In this document: one piece after another, positions 9,196-17,086 of the stretch | Layout of the letters: each line of letters starts with the position of its first letter | How positions within the stretch are numbered: position 1 is the first letter of the stretch | NCBI RefSeq assembly: GCF_048551375.1 | Contig: NZ_JBLYZJ010000006.1 | Location: 105,371-169,370 of the forward strand | DNA from: Faucicola sp048551375 | GTDB lineage: Bacteria; Pseudomonadota; Gammaproteobacteria; Pseudomonadales; Moraxellaceae | DNA: 64,000 nt | Direction of reading: 5' to 3' | Made by a program: the position numbers and the translations under genes | Notes under the pieces: generated by a model | Seen by the model: the letters and a program-made list of their open reading frames with translations, nothing else | The model's database searches: none | Told to the model about the DNA's origin: nothing

Positions 9196-10008
9196 ATGAC
9201 AACCTTTTACACCCTTATCAATCGAGTAACCACCGACAACATCACCACCGCCCACTATACCGCCAACTACCCCTCACAAGGGGCATGGAACGAACATGAA
9301 CAACACATGGCAGCCTCGACAGGGGTACTCAGCTATGAACTTGAGAAGTTTTTCCCTCGTGCCGATATGCGAATTGGTCGGATTAGCCTTGATATTTTTG
9401 GCTTGATTCATTTTGGTGATTTTAGCATTACCACCCAAGTCATTCGTGGTGGACGCACCATCGAGCTGATAGAAGCCAAGATGGAAGCCAATGGTAAAAC
9501 CTGTATCGTGGCTCGTGCATGGCGAATGCAGACCAGTGACACCTCAGCAGTGGCAGGGCTAGAAGATGACCATATCGGACATCCCGAAAATTACTCTGAT
9601 TGGGATGGCATGAAGCATTGGGGTGGGGGATTTATCAATAGTATCTACCTCAAAGCCGACCCCAATAACCGTCAAGGTGAGGGCATCGTGTGGGTGAATA
9701 CCGATGTCGAGATGGTCACCGAAAACGGCAAAGCCATGCCAACCTCTGACTTCGTGCATCTGATGGGGATGGTCGATAGTGCCAATGGCATCGTGCCACG
9801 TATTCATCAGCCAAATGGTATTGAATGGTTATTTCCCAATTTGGATTTACAAATTCATTTGCATCGCTTACCGCAAGGGCGATGGCTAGGGCTAGAAACG
9901 GTTCAGCAAATCGGTAAAGATGGCGTGGGATTGACCAGTAGCGTGTTGCATGATGTACATGGGGCGTTTGGGCGGAGTGAACAGATTTTGACGGTGAGGG
10001 AGATGTAA
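9196..10008 (+). CDS. Thioesterase family protein (acyl-CoA, tandem hot-dog fold)
   Basis: The 270-residue protein has the N-terminal pattern of acyl-CoA thioesterase-like proteins: SQGAWNEHEQHMAASTGVLS, then RIGRISLDIFGLI and TQVIRGGRTIELIEAKM. A second half ends LHDVHGAFGRSEQILTVR, consistent with two hot-dog domains. It probably hydrolyses an acyl-CoA, but the substrate cannot be read from sequence. A Shine-Dalgarno AAGGA lies about 8 bases before the ATG at 9196. It is transcribed away from the yqiJ-like gene and stands alone. Confidence 0.75.
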   Translation: MTTFYTLINRVTTDNITTAHYTANYPSQGAWNEHEQHMAASTGVLSYELEKFFPRADMRIGRISLDIFGLIHFGDFSITTQVIRGGRTIELIEAKMEANGKTCIVARAWRMQTSDTSAVAGLEDDHIGHPENYSDWDGMKHWGGGFINSIYLKADPNNRQGEGIVWVNTDVEMVTENGKAMPTSDFVHLMGMVDSANGIVPRIHQPNGIEWLFPNLDLQIHLHRLPQGRWLGLETVQQIGKDGVGLTSSVLHDVHGAFGRSEQILTVREM

Positions 10009-10155
10009 TTGGTTTATATTTTATACAGCTAAGATAGTCGTATAAAATTATCTAGCTCTACTTTATCCAAAAACCCTAATGCAAAAAATGAAATGATATA
10101 ACTGATTAAATAATAAGTAATATAGGGGATTAACGATTTTGTAGAAAGATTCATT

Positions 10156-11070
10156 TTACAGTACCACATAATCTGGCAATGGCTCACGATTATCCTTTTC
10201 AAACGTCTGCCCGCTTAGACTCGCCAACTGCGTTTCAATGGTATCGCACATCATACACAACGGCAAATCATTGTCATTCACCCCAAACGGCTCGCTAATC
10301 TCATCGACAATCTCATTGAGTGCCATAAAAGTATAACCAATAAACGCCACCAAAAACGGTGTCACCCAGCCAATCGTATTACCCAGCCCAAACGGCAACA
10401 TAAAACAATACAAATACACCGTACGATGCAACAGCACAAAATACGCAAACGGAATCGGCGTGTTATTAATCCGCTCACAACCTGCCTGTACATGGGCGAT
10501 TTCCCCCACGCTTTTATCAAGGCTTTGCCATTGCAAACTATCAATCCGCCCATCAGCGTGCCAATCTGCCAATGTCTGCCCCATCATTTGAGTGAGAAGT
10601 AGAGCGGTAAAAGGTTGATTTAGCAACGGATTACGTTGTTCGGCAGTCAAAATCCGCTCAAGGGTCAGCTGATTATCCACCCCTCGCAGTTGCAACCGCA
10701 GGCAATGTACAAAGGCAATTTGTAAACGGATAAAGGCTTGTTTGTCGCTTATCGTCACATTTGATAAGGTCAAAACTTGGCGAGCAATATTGCGAGAAAG
10801 CCAAACCAACGTCCCCCACAGCTTACGCCCTTCCCAAAAACGGTCATACGCTGAGGCATTACAAAAACCATGAAAAATCGCAAGCGAAATCCCAAGCAAG
10901 GCAAACACGGACGGATTTAGCGGTACAGGGGTTTTGGTGATATGAGTTTGGTAATAATAGATAAAGGCGGAAAAGACAAACAGCACCGTCTGTGGCACAA
11001 TCAGTTGCCGAAAATACGACCCCTGCATGACAAACAGCATTTTGAATGGTTGGATGGCACGTTTTATCAT
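10156..11070 (-). CDS. Bestrophin-family anion channel
   Basis: The 304-residue protein matches bacterial bestrophins (YneE/UPF0187). It has hydrophobic segments near residues 25-45 and 50-70, the phrase FGLGNTIGWVTPFLVAFIGYTFMAL split over the second membrane pair, and the conserved FGVNDNDLPL near residue 262, which ends in the Asp-Leu-Pro-Leu signature. Bacterial homologues form pentameric ion channels in the inner membrane. Length is normal. It is a single gene facing the thioesterase gene convergently; a miniature repeat element lies just upstream of its start. Confidence 0.85.
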   Translation of the reverse strand: MIKRAIQPFKMLFVMQGSYFRQLIVPQTVLFVFSAFIYYYQTHITKTPVPLNPSVFALLGISLAIFHGFCNASAYDRFWEGRKLWGTLVWLSRNIARQVLTLSNVTISDKQAFIRLQIAFVHCLRLQLRGVDNQLTLERILTAEQRNPLLNQPFTALLLTQMMGQTLADWHADGRIDSLQWQSLDKSVGEIAHVQAGCERINNTPIPFAYFVLLHRTVYLYCFMLPFGLGNTIGWVTPFLVAFIGYTFMALNEIVDEISEPFGVNDNDLPLCMMCDTIETQLASLSGQTFEKDNREPLPDYVVL

Positions 11071-11095
11071 AGACGGTACTTTTTAGAATAACATC

Positions 11096-11227
11096 GAACT
11101 TACGCAAATTATAACTTCATCTTTGAATAAAGACACTAGACCCCTGTATTCACAGGGGTGACGAGTAATTAAAATATTTTCGTCATTCCTGCGAATGCAG
11201 GAATCCAGTGTCTTTTACGTAAATCCT
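11096..11227. repeat. Miniature inverted-repeat element, GACTTACGCAA family, degenerate copy
   Basis: The ends GAACTTACGCAAA (11096-11108) and TTTTACGTAAATCC (right end) are imperfect inverted repeats of the AGGACTTACGCAA type. The core carries two nested hairpins (CCCCTGTATTCACAGGGG and CATTCCTGCGAATGCAGGAA) bounded by AAGACACTAG and CCAGTGTCTT. The copy at 35297-35432 has the same core with better ends. No coding capacity. Confidence 0.75.
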
Positions 11228-11242
11228 ATAACAAAAGAGTTG

Positions 11243-11317
11243 AATCCCAAAAATCCCTCTTGGCTCAAAAGCGGACTACTCCCCTCCTTTGTCAAAGGAG
11301 GGGCTTGGGGAGGATTT
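11243..11317. repeat. CCCCTCC/GGAGGGG palindromic repeat, degenerate
   Basis: An imperfect inverted repeat lies between the miniature element and the 3' end of the phosphatase gene: AATCCCTC at the left, CCCCTCCTTTGTCAAAGGAGG hairpin inside (stem CCCCTCCTTT/AAAGGAGGGG), and GGGGAGGATTT at the right. Related copies are at 31606-31726 and 49225-49293. It may also act as a transcription end for the flanking genes. Confidence 0.55.
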
Positions 11318-12266
11318 AATAAATATACTGCACAAAATTATCCGCTGACAAGCTCGGATTATCGGTATCAAATTGATAAGCGGTCAAATATCCGCCTTTC
11401 ACCGCTGAATAATCGACACATACCACTTGCTCAGACAACGGCTGTGGCACGCCAGTCAACCAATAATGCCCCACAAATACGAACTTATCAGTGGTCAAGC
11501 GAAAATCAATTTCATCGGCTAAGGTTTCGACAGGAATATGCAACAAATCCGACTGCCCTGCCCTTGCGACATGGTGAATCGGCAAGCGTGCATTCGGCTG
11601 TTTTAATTCAGGAAGCCACCATTGTACACGCACTTTTTTGCGTTTTGTGCCTTCTTTATCCAAATAAAAATGCCCGTCTGGTAGGCGAGTTTCTACGCCT
11701 TTTAAGACACGTTCTAACGCTTCAAACTCTGTTGTACCTTGATACGAAGTCAGTTGTAACGCTTCATCGGTCAAGCGATTATCCGCCGTCAATAACGGCT
11801 GTAACACCGCCATCGCCTCGCCATCCCAACAGGCATGTACAAAACACACATTATCCAACTCAAGCCATAATGGCAACTCAAAAAACCGTTTGAGCCAAAA
11901 ATGGTGCAATTCACTGTCAAAACCGACTTCATCAAGAAACGCTTGGTGTTGGGTGACATTACTTGGCTTATTATGGGAGCGTAAATACTCGCTTGAATTG
12001 CGTTTATCAGACGTGGCAAATGCCAACGCATTGTACTCGTGATTACCCATCACCGCCAATGCCGAGCCATTATCCAGCATGGCAAACACGATTTCGAGGG
12101 TTTTGAGTTCTTGGCGACCACGGTCAATTAAATCGCCAATAAACACCGCTTGATGATTAGGCGGTGGGGCGAAAAATTTGCCATTATCCACATAGCCCAA
12201 CTGCGTTAACAAGCCGATGAGTTTATCCGCTTGACCATGAATATCGCCGATGACATCGTAAATCAT
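11316..12266 (-). CDS. Calcineurin-like metallophosphoesterase
   Basis: The start is the ATG at 12266, preceded by GAGGTAGCT, giving 316 residues; an upstream start would run into the rhomboid gene's end. The metallophosphatase motifs are in order: GDIHG (residues 7-11), GDLIDRG, GNHE, and a late GHYWLTG supplying the C-terminal metal ligand His. This pattern is that of PPP-type serine/threonine or dinucleoside polyphosphate phosphatases; the substrate cannot be told. The protein is cytoplasmic. It starts 19 bp downstream of the rhomboid stop codon, so the two are likely co-transcribed. Confidence 0.85.
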   Translation of the reverse strand: MIYDVIGDIHGQADKLIGLLTQLGYVDNGKFFAPPPNHQAVFIGDLIDRGRQELKTLEIVFAMLDNGSALAVMGNHEYNALAFATSDKRNSSEYLRSHNKPSNVTQHQAFLDEVGFDSELHHFWLKRFFELPLWLELDNVCFVHACWDGEAMAVLQPLLTADNRLTDEALQLTSYQGTTEFEALERVLKGVETRLPDGHFYLDKEGTKRKKVRVQWWLPELKQPNARLPIHHVARAGQSDLLHIPVETLADEIDFRLTTDKFVFVGHYWLTGVPQPLSEQVVCVDYSAVKGGYLTAYQFDTDNPSLSADNFVQYIY

Positions 12267-12285
12267 AGCTACCTCTTTGGTAATT

Positions 12286-12915
12286 TTAACCACCCATCCC
12301 TAAAAACCGTGGGTGCATCAAGGCATTAAAAAAGTGTTGCACAATCGCAGGTTCAACGGCAATGGTAGCGAGCATCCCAAAAACCCCACCAACCAAATGA
12401 GCAGAATGGTTGATATTACCACGCCCTTGACCGTCCGCCCACACGCTATAGCCCACATATAGCCCTGCAAACACAATCGCTGGTACAGGGATAAAGAACA
12501 CCAATAGTGTACTCCACGGATTCATCAATACATAGCTAAACACCACTGCCGACACTGCCCCAGACGCACCAAGACTGCTATAGCGAGGGTTGTTTTTATG
12601 CTTCATATAGGTCGGAATAATCGCCACCACAATCGCTGTCAAATAAAACAGTACATAGGCAATCGTGCCTGCACTGTCCATAAAAAACCGCTGTACCACA
12701 TTACCAAATGAAAACAAGGTAAACATATTAAAAAACAAGTGCATACCATCGGCATGAATAAAGCCATGCGTCACAAAACGGTCAACTTGCCCACGCTGTA
12801 CCGCAGGCGGATAAAAAATCAGCCGTTGCATCAGTTGGGGCGACTGCCATGCAAGCAAGCTCACCACCACGGTGATAATGACGATAAATAAATTATGATT
12901 GTAAATCAGTGACAT
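12286..12915 (-). CDS. Rhomboid-family intramembrane serine protease
   Basis: The 209-residue protein has about six hydrophobic segments and the rhomboid signature: HGFIHADGMHLFFNMFTLF (residues 50-68, with the conserved His and Asn), the catalytic serine in GASGA (S118) and the catalytic histidine in HSAHLVGG (H173). The S/H dyad is therefore intact. Rhomboids cleave transmembrane substrates inside the inner membrane. This is the short, core six-span form without extra domains. It heads a two-gene unit with the metallophosphatase. Confidence 0.88.
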   Translation of the reverse strand: MSLIYNHNLFIVIITVVVSLLAWQSPQLMQRLIFYPPAVQRGQVDRFVTHGFIHADGMHLFFNMFTLFSFGNVVQRFFMDSAGTIAYVLFYLTAIVVAIIPTYMKHKNNPRYSSLGASGAVSAVVFSYVLMNPWSTLLVFFIPVPAIVFAGLYVGYSVWADGQGRGNINHSAHLVGGVFGMLATIAVEPAIVQHFFNALMHPRFLGMGG

Positions 12916-13500
12916 AGTTTGTCCAAAGCAAATAAGATAATAATGAAAATCGGAATAAAGTAGTAATTTAGCACACTACTTGTGCAAAACCAATTTGTTC
13001 ACAACAGCCGATTACATAAACTACAAAAGCCTTACTTATCACTACTCACCCATTTCACCAATAATTGACCCCATTCTTGCTCCCAAATATTTTTACAAAA
13101 CTTAACATAAACTGAATTTTGCTACTTAATTTTCACAAAAGCCCTCGTGGTAACGCAAAGGTTGCTCAAATAAAAACAAAACTTACCTAATTGTTACTTT
13201 AAAATAACTGAACGCAGGAAAATTTTCTATTATCTTAGGCTCAATTGTTAAAGGTTAGCAAAATTGATATAAAAACGGCTGTGATTAATAATCAAAATTT
13301 TATATTTATCGCTAACTTGCAACTAATTTATCATGTTATTAGACATGCGTTGGTAAATTAGTTGATAATCACATCGCTTATCGTGGTAGTTATGTTTACG
13401 TGATAGTTATGTTTAATGGTTACATTTGATAGTTATGTTACTGTTATGTCATCCGTGACCCATCCGATAAGTCACTGAACTTATTTTAGAGGAAATTGTT
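12916..13500. other. Long intergenic region upstream of the OmpA-domain gene
   Basis: This 585-base AT-rich spacer has no plausible gene on either strand. It holds a candidate promoter (13245-13273), a 10-bp inverted repeat AACTAATTTA (13321-13330) with TAAATTAGTT (13354-13363), and three direct copies of TAGTTATGTT(T)A at 13387, 13404 and 13430. If the promoter is right, the downstream gene has a 5' untranslated leader of about 220 bases, long enough for RNA-level control. Confidence 0.6.
13245..13273 (+). promoter_or_regulatory. Candidate sigma-70 promoter for the OmpA-domain gene
   Basis: TTGTTA (13245-13250) and TATAAA (13268-13273) are separated by 17 bases. This is the best -35/-10 pair I see in the spacer. 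It is read by eye and unverified. Confidence 0.4.
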
Positions 13501-15039
13501 ATGAATATCATCGAGCATCTAGCCCGTACCGTTACACCAGTATTATTAGGCAATGCTGTTTCTGCCAATGACGGTCGCACCTCATTGTTAGAAAAAGTCT
13601 ATGCCATTATCGTTGCACGTCTAGCTGACAAAGACGTATATACCAAATTTGACAATATCAATGTGGATAATGAAGACCACGGTTTCTTCGACCGTTTGCT
13701 TCCAGAAGCTAACTACCGTAGCACCATGGTACAAGAACTTGCCAAACACTACAGCGTGCCAGAGCAAGAAACTCAAAGCCTTATTCAACGTGCCGCACCA
13801 TTGGTATTGAATGAATTACGTGGCTTATCAGGCACAACCTCACTACCCTCATTTTTGACCAATAATCTATCTTCATTGGTTAGCGTATTGCCAGCTTGGG
13901 CGTATGGCTTTATCCCAGCAGGTATCTTGGGTCTATTGAACATCAACCCAGTTCATGCTTCAACCACTCACGTACAACCACAAACCGTGACCACCACTCG
14001 CACTGAAGAACATCTAGTTGCCACGCCAAAAGAAGAAGAGGGTGGCTTGATGAAAATCTTGTTGCCAATCATTGGTTTGCTAATCCTAGCTGCTTTGGCA
14101 TGGGCATTGTTAAAATCATGTGGCAAAAAAGAAGAAGTCACCGCTGTACCTGTTGCTTCTACCACCCCAGCGAGCGTAGTGGTTGCCTCTGGCCCATCAG
14201 CCAGCTTACTTGCCCCAACCTTGGCTCTAGCCACTGGTGCTGATGGCAAACTAAGCCTAGGTGGCTTAGGTACGGTTGGTAACGAAGACCTAAAAACCAA
14301 AATTATGAGTGCCTTAACTGGTGTGTTTGGTGCGGATGCAGGTAATGCCGTAAACGTCAACGTTGACCCAGCTTATGATGTGAATATGCCTGTTGCTGAT
14401 AAACTAGGCGATATCTTGAACCTTGTTAAAGCTGTACCAAACGCTGGTCTAAAAGTTGATGGCAACCATATCATGGTATCTGCTCCAGACGCAGCCGCCG
14501 CTGATAAATTGGTTAAAGACATCCAAGCCTTATCACCAGACTTTATGGTTATGCTTGATTCAGCAATGCCAGCCACAGCTTCAACCACCACATCAACGGC
14601 TAGTGTAACCACGACCACAACTACTATCTCATCAACTGAGCCATCAGTAGTATTTGACCATGGTCGTCTATCATTCTACTTCGCTACTGGTAAAGCTGAT
14701 GTAGCAGGCAATGCAGTAGAAAAAGCACAAGAAATCCTTGATGCAGCTAAACAAGGTAAAGTATTGGGTGTAACTGGTTACACTGATAGCACTGGTAATG
14801 CTGCTGCCAATGCTAAACTATCTAAAGAACGTGCCCAAGCCGTTAAAGCTTTCTTAGTTGCGAATGGTGTACCTGATGCACAGCTAAAACTTATCAAACC
14901 AACTGACAGCGTTGGTGCTGAAGGTAAAGACCAAGAAGGTCGCCGTGTGGATGTATATATTGCTGATGACAATGCCGTTCCTGCAACTGCCTCTGTAACA
15001 ACTACGCAAGTTACTACCGTTGCTAGCCCAGCAAAATAA
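13501..15039 (+). CDS. OmpA-domain protein with a single membrane span and a YidB/DUF937-like N-terminus
   Basis: The 512-residue protein has four parts. Residues 1-150 resemble the DUF937/YidB type (helical, LAPRTVTP-like start, SLIQRAAPLVLNEL). Residues about 183-206 are a membrane span (KILLPIIGLLILAALAW) followed by KSCGKK. A BON-like alpha/beta region lies at about 265-345. The C-terminal OmpA peptidoglycan-binding domain (about 390-495) has SFYFATGKADV, TGYTDSTGNAAANAKLS and SKERAQAVKAFL. No signal peptide is present, so the N-terminus should be cytoplasmic and the OmpA domain periplasmic. Thr/Ser/Val/Ala linkers separate the parts. A strong Shine-Dalgarno (AGAGGAAA) and a terminator suggest a well-expressed single gene. 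It may tether the inner membrane to peptidoglycan. Confidence 0.8.
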   Translation: MNIIEHLARTVTPVLLGNAVSANDGRTSLLEKVYAIIVARLADKDVYTKFDNINVDNEDHGFFDRLLPEANYRSTMVQELAKHYSVPEQETQSLIQRAAPLVLNELRGLSGTTSLPSFLTNNLSSLVSVLPAWAYGFIPAGILGLLNINPVHASTTHVQPQTVTTTRTEEHLVATPKEEEGGLMKILLPIIGLLILAALAWALLKSCGKKEEVTAVPVASTTPASVVVASGPSASLLAPTLALATGADGKLSLGGLGTVGNEDLKTKIMSALTGVFGADAGNAVNVNVDPAYDVNMPVADKLGDILNLVKAVPNAGLKVDGNHIMVSAPDAAAADKLVKDIQALSPDFMVMLDSAMPATASTTTSTASVTTTTTTISSTEPSVVFDHGRLSFYFATGKADVAGNAVEKAQEILDAAKQGKVLGVTGYTDSTGNAAANAKLSKERAQAVKAFLVANGVPDAQLKLIKPTDSVGAEGKDQEGRRVDVYIADDNAVPATASVTTTQVTTVASPAK

Positions 15040-15060
15040 TCTTAGATTATTAGCAATAAA

Positions 15061-15090
15061 AAATCCTGCCATCGTGCAGGATTTTTTATT
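15061..15090 (+). terminator. Rho-independent terminator of the OmpA-domain gene
   Basis: The stem AAATCCTGC (15061-15069) pairs with GCAGGATTT (15076-15084) and is followed by a T-rich tail. It lies 22 bases after the stop codon. Confidence 0.85.
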
Positions 15091-15150
15091 GGGAAATTTT
15101 TGAAATTTTAACAATGGCGTAAGCTTGACACCCTGTTTAGAATCTTAAAT

Positions 15151-15176
15151 ATTGGGCGTATGCAATACGCCCCTAC
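15151..15176. repeat. GGGCGTATGCAATACGCCC palindromic repeat, single half
   Basis: A near-perfect palindrome between convergent genes, of the same type as those at 35247, 37715, 39588, 39718 and 56119. The GCCCCTAC end faces right. Confidence 0.75.
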
Positions 15177-15184
15177 TTGAGAAA

Positions 15185-16441
15185 TCAAACACCACTGGCT
15201 TTTTGGGTAAAAAACTTCATCAAAGGTTTAAACTTACTCACCGCACTCACGCCTTCACTACGCAGGTGCTGAATGGGGCGAAATTGATTCCCAAAAATCC
15301 AATTTATCCCAGAAAAACTGTGCATCATCATGGCATTATGGGCATAGCGTACTCGCTCATAGCGTTGTAGCGTGGCAAATTCCGCCCAGTTTTTACCACC
15401 ACTTCGCTCAAAGTCGTTTTGCAAGATTTTGACCAAATCAATAACATCCAGCATTCCCAAGTTTAGACCTTGCCCTGCCAATGGATGTACGCCATGCCCT
15501 GCATCGCCAATCAACGCAAGGTTGGGTTTGACATAGCCTTTGGCATGTTGGGCATTGAGTGGAAAACTGGCAATCGACTCGATATCAGTAATATCACCCA
15601 ACGCATAGCCACTGGCAAAGGCAAGTTCTTTTGCCAAATCTTGCGGTGATAAGGTCAGCAAATCGAGTGCTGTATTAGTCGGTAATGACCACACCACCGA
15701 CTGCCAATGTTGTGGGTCGGCTTTATCGCTGTCAGTGACATCGGCAAGCGGTAATAATGCCAAAATACTGTCGCTCAAAAACACTTGGCGAGCGGTGGCG
15801 TTATGCGGTTGTTCGGTCTTTATCGCACAGCAAATGGCGGTCTGATGATATGCCAAGGTATCTAGCCCAATGCCTGCGGTTTGGCGTACCATCGAGCCTC
15901 GCCCATCCGCCCCAATCAATAGCTTGGCGGTGTGGCTATCACCATTATCTAAGGTGACACGGTAGCCATCGCCTAGCCAGTCAAGGCTAGTGACTTTATG
16001 CCCTGCAATATGGGTCAGATATGGCGTTACGTCTTCATCATCAAACCCATCATACAGAGATTTTTCGATGATAAACGGCTCGACCATACTGCCGAGTAGT
16101 TGTGGGTTTTGTTGAGGATTGTCCTGCTCATTGTCTAGGTCGCCAAATTTGAGTTCGCCAACGCCATTGGTTTGCCATACTTGCATTTGGGTGTAGTCGG
16201 CTTTGCGTTGGGATTCGGCGATACGTTGCCATGCACCGACTTGTTTGAGCAGTCCGATACTGGCAAGGCTAAGGGCATACACACGAGCGTCACGGCGGGT
16301 GAGTTTGTCCGCCCAGTCGTTTGGGGATAGCTTGGGGCGTGCGTCAATGAGGGTAACAGGGTGTTTGTTTTGGGCGAGGCTTAAGGCAAGTGTCGCTCCG
16401 ACAATGCCACCGCCGATGATGAGAGTTGAGTTTTTTTTCAT
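15185..16441 (-). CDS. UbiH/UbiF/UbiI-family FAD-dependent hydroxylase of ubiquinone synthesis
   Basis: The 418-residue protein has an N-terminal FAD-binding GGGIVGATLALSLAQ (residues 8-22), a central DG motif (LLIGADGRGSMVRQ) and the C-terminal GDAGHGVHPLAGQGLNLGML, the signature of the UbiH/COQ6 aromatic monooxygenases. Such enzymes add hydroxyl groups to the benzoquinone ring of ubiquinone. A second member at 20258 is closer to UbiH; this one is more likely the UbiI or UbiF counterpart, but which ring position it attacks cannot be read from sequence. Length is normal. It is convergent with the OmpA-domain gene. Confidence 0.8.
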   Translation of the reverse strand: MKKNSTLIIGGGIVGATLALSLAQNKHPVTLIDARPKLSPNDWADKLTRRDARVYALSLASIGLLKQVGAWQRIAESQRKADYTQMQVWQTNGVGELKFGDLDNEQDNPQQNPQLLGSMVEPFIIEKSLYDGFDDEDVTPYLTHIAGHKVTSLDWLGDGYRVTLDNGDSHTAKLLIGADGRGSMVRQTAGIGLDTLAYHQTAICCAIKTEQPHNATARQVFLSDSILALLPLADVTDSDKADPQHWQSVVWSLPTNTALDLLTLSPQDLAKELAFASGYALGDITDIESIASFPLNAQHAKGYVKPNLALIGDAGHGVHPLAGQGLNLGMLDVIDLVKILQNDFERSGGKNWAEFATLQRYERVRYAHNAMMMHSFSGINWIFGNQFRPIQHLRSEGVSAVSKFKPLMKFFTQKASGV

Positions 16442-16652
16442 TGGTAATCTGATTTAAAAGAATGATTTTAAGACTGGGTAATAGCATACCACAATAGCCT
16501 GTCATTAGATGATTGGATTATGGCAAAAACTTAAATCGCCCTCAATAGTTAAACTTTGTTAAGGATTTTTATACCATAAAGCGACAATTCATTTGACTAG
16601 GTTATCACGCTGTTTGATTATAATGGGTAATAAATTTCTTGAGGTAATATCA

Positions 16653-16955
16653 ATGATTGATTTAATGAGTTCGTTGTCGATTTTTATGGTTTATCCGTTT
16701 ATTGCGTTTATCATTGCAGTTGTATTTTGGGGCTTGGGAATTGGGCTAAAAAGCAAGGTGTTAAAGGTCGCAAGCCTAGCATGGGTGGGCTATGGCATTT
16801 GGGAATATTTGATGTATTTTAAGGTGCTTTGTAGTGGCGACTGCAATATTCGTATTGATTTATTGGTGATTTTTCCAATTTTACTGCTGTTTAGTGTTGG
16901 GGCGGTTGGTTATGTGATTTATCGAAAAACTAGAGGTAATCAAAAAATTCGTTAA
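16653..16955 (+). CDS. Small inner-membrane protein of unknown function
   Basis: I choose the ATG at 16653, preceded by GAGGTAATATCA, giving 100 residues. Three hydrophobic segments are visible (about residues 8-30, 38-52 and 66-90), ending in a basic tail (YRKTRGNQKIR). Two cysteines lie in the loop KVLCSGDCN. I do not recognise a family. It is alone, divergent from the FAD hydroxylase, with about 130 bp before the HD-GHKL gene on the same strand. Confidence 0.55.
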   Translation: MIDLMSSLSIFMVYPFIAFIIAVVFWGLGIGLKSKVLKVASLAWVGYGIWEYLMYFKVLCSGDCNIRIDLLVIFPILLLFSVGAVGYVIYRKTRGNQKIR

Positions 16956-17086
16956 ACCAAGAAATAGTCAAAGGGAATTTTGGACATTATTCGTGTGGTA
17001 GTCTATAAATTTCAGTTATTTGGTAGTATGATTACAAAATAGTTTTCATAATTACTCTAACAGATTAACGACACAAGGAATAACCC

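Noticed and set aside
11195..11893. A 232-codon open frame on the plus strand across the phosphatase gene
   Set aside because: It begins in repeat elements, has no family motif, and overlaps a gene with all metallophosphatase motifs on the other strand.
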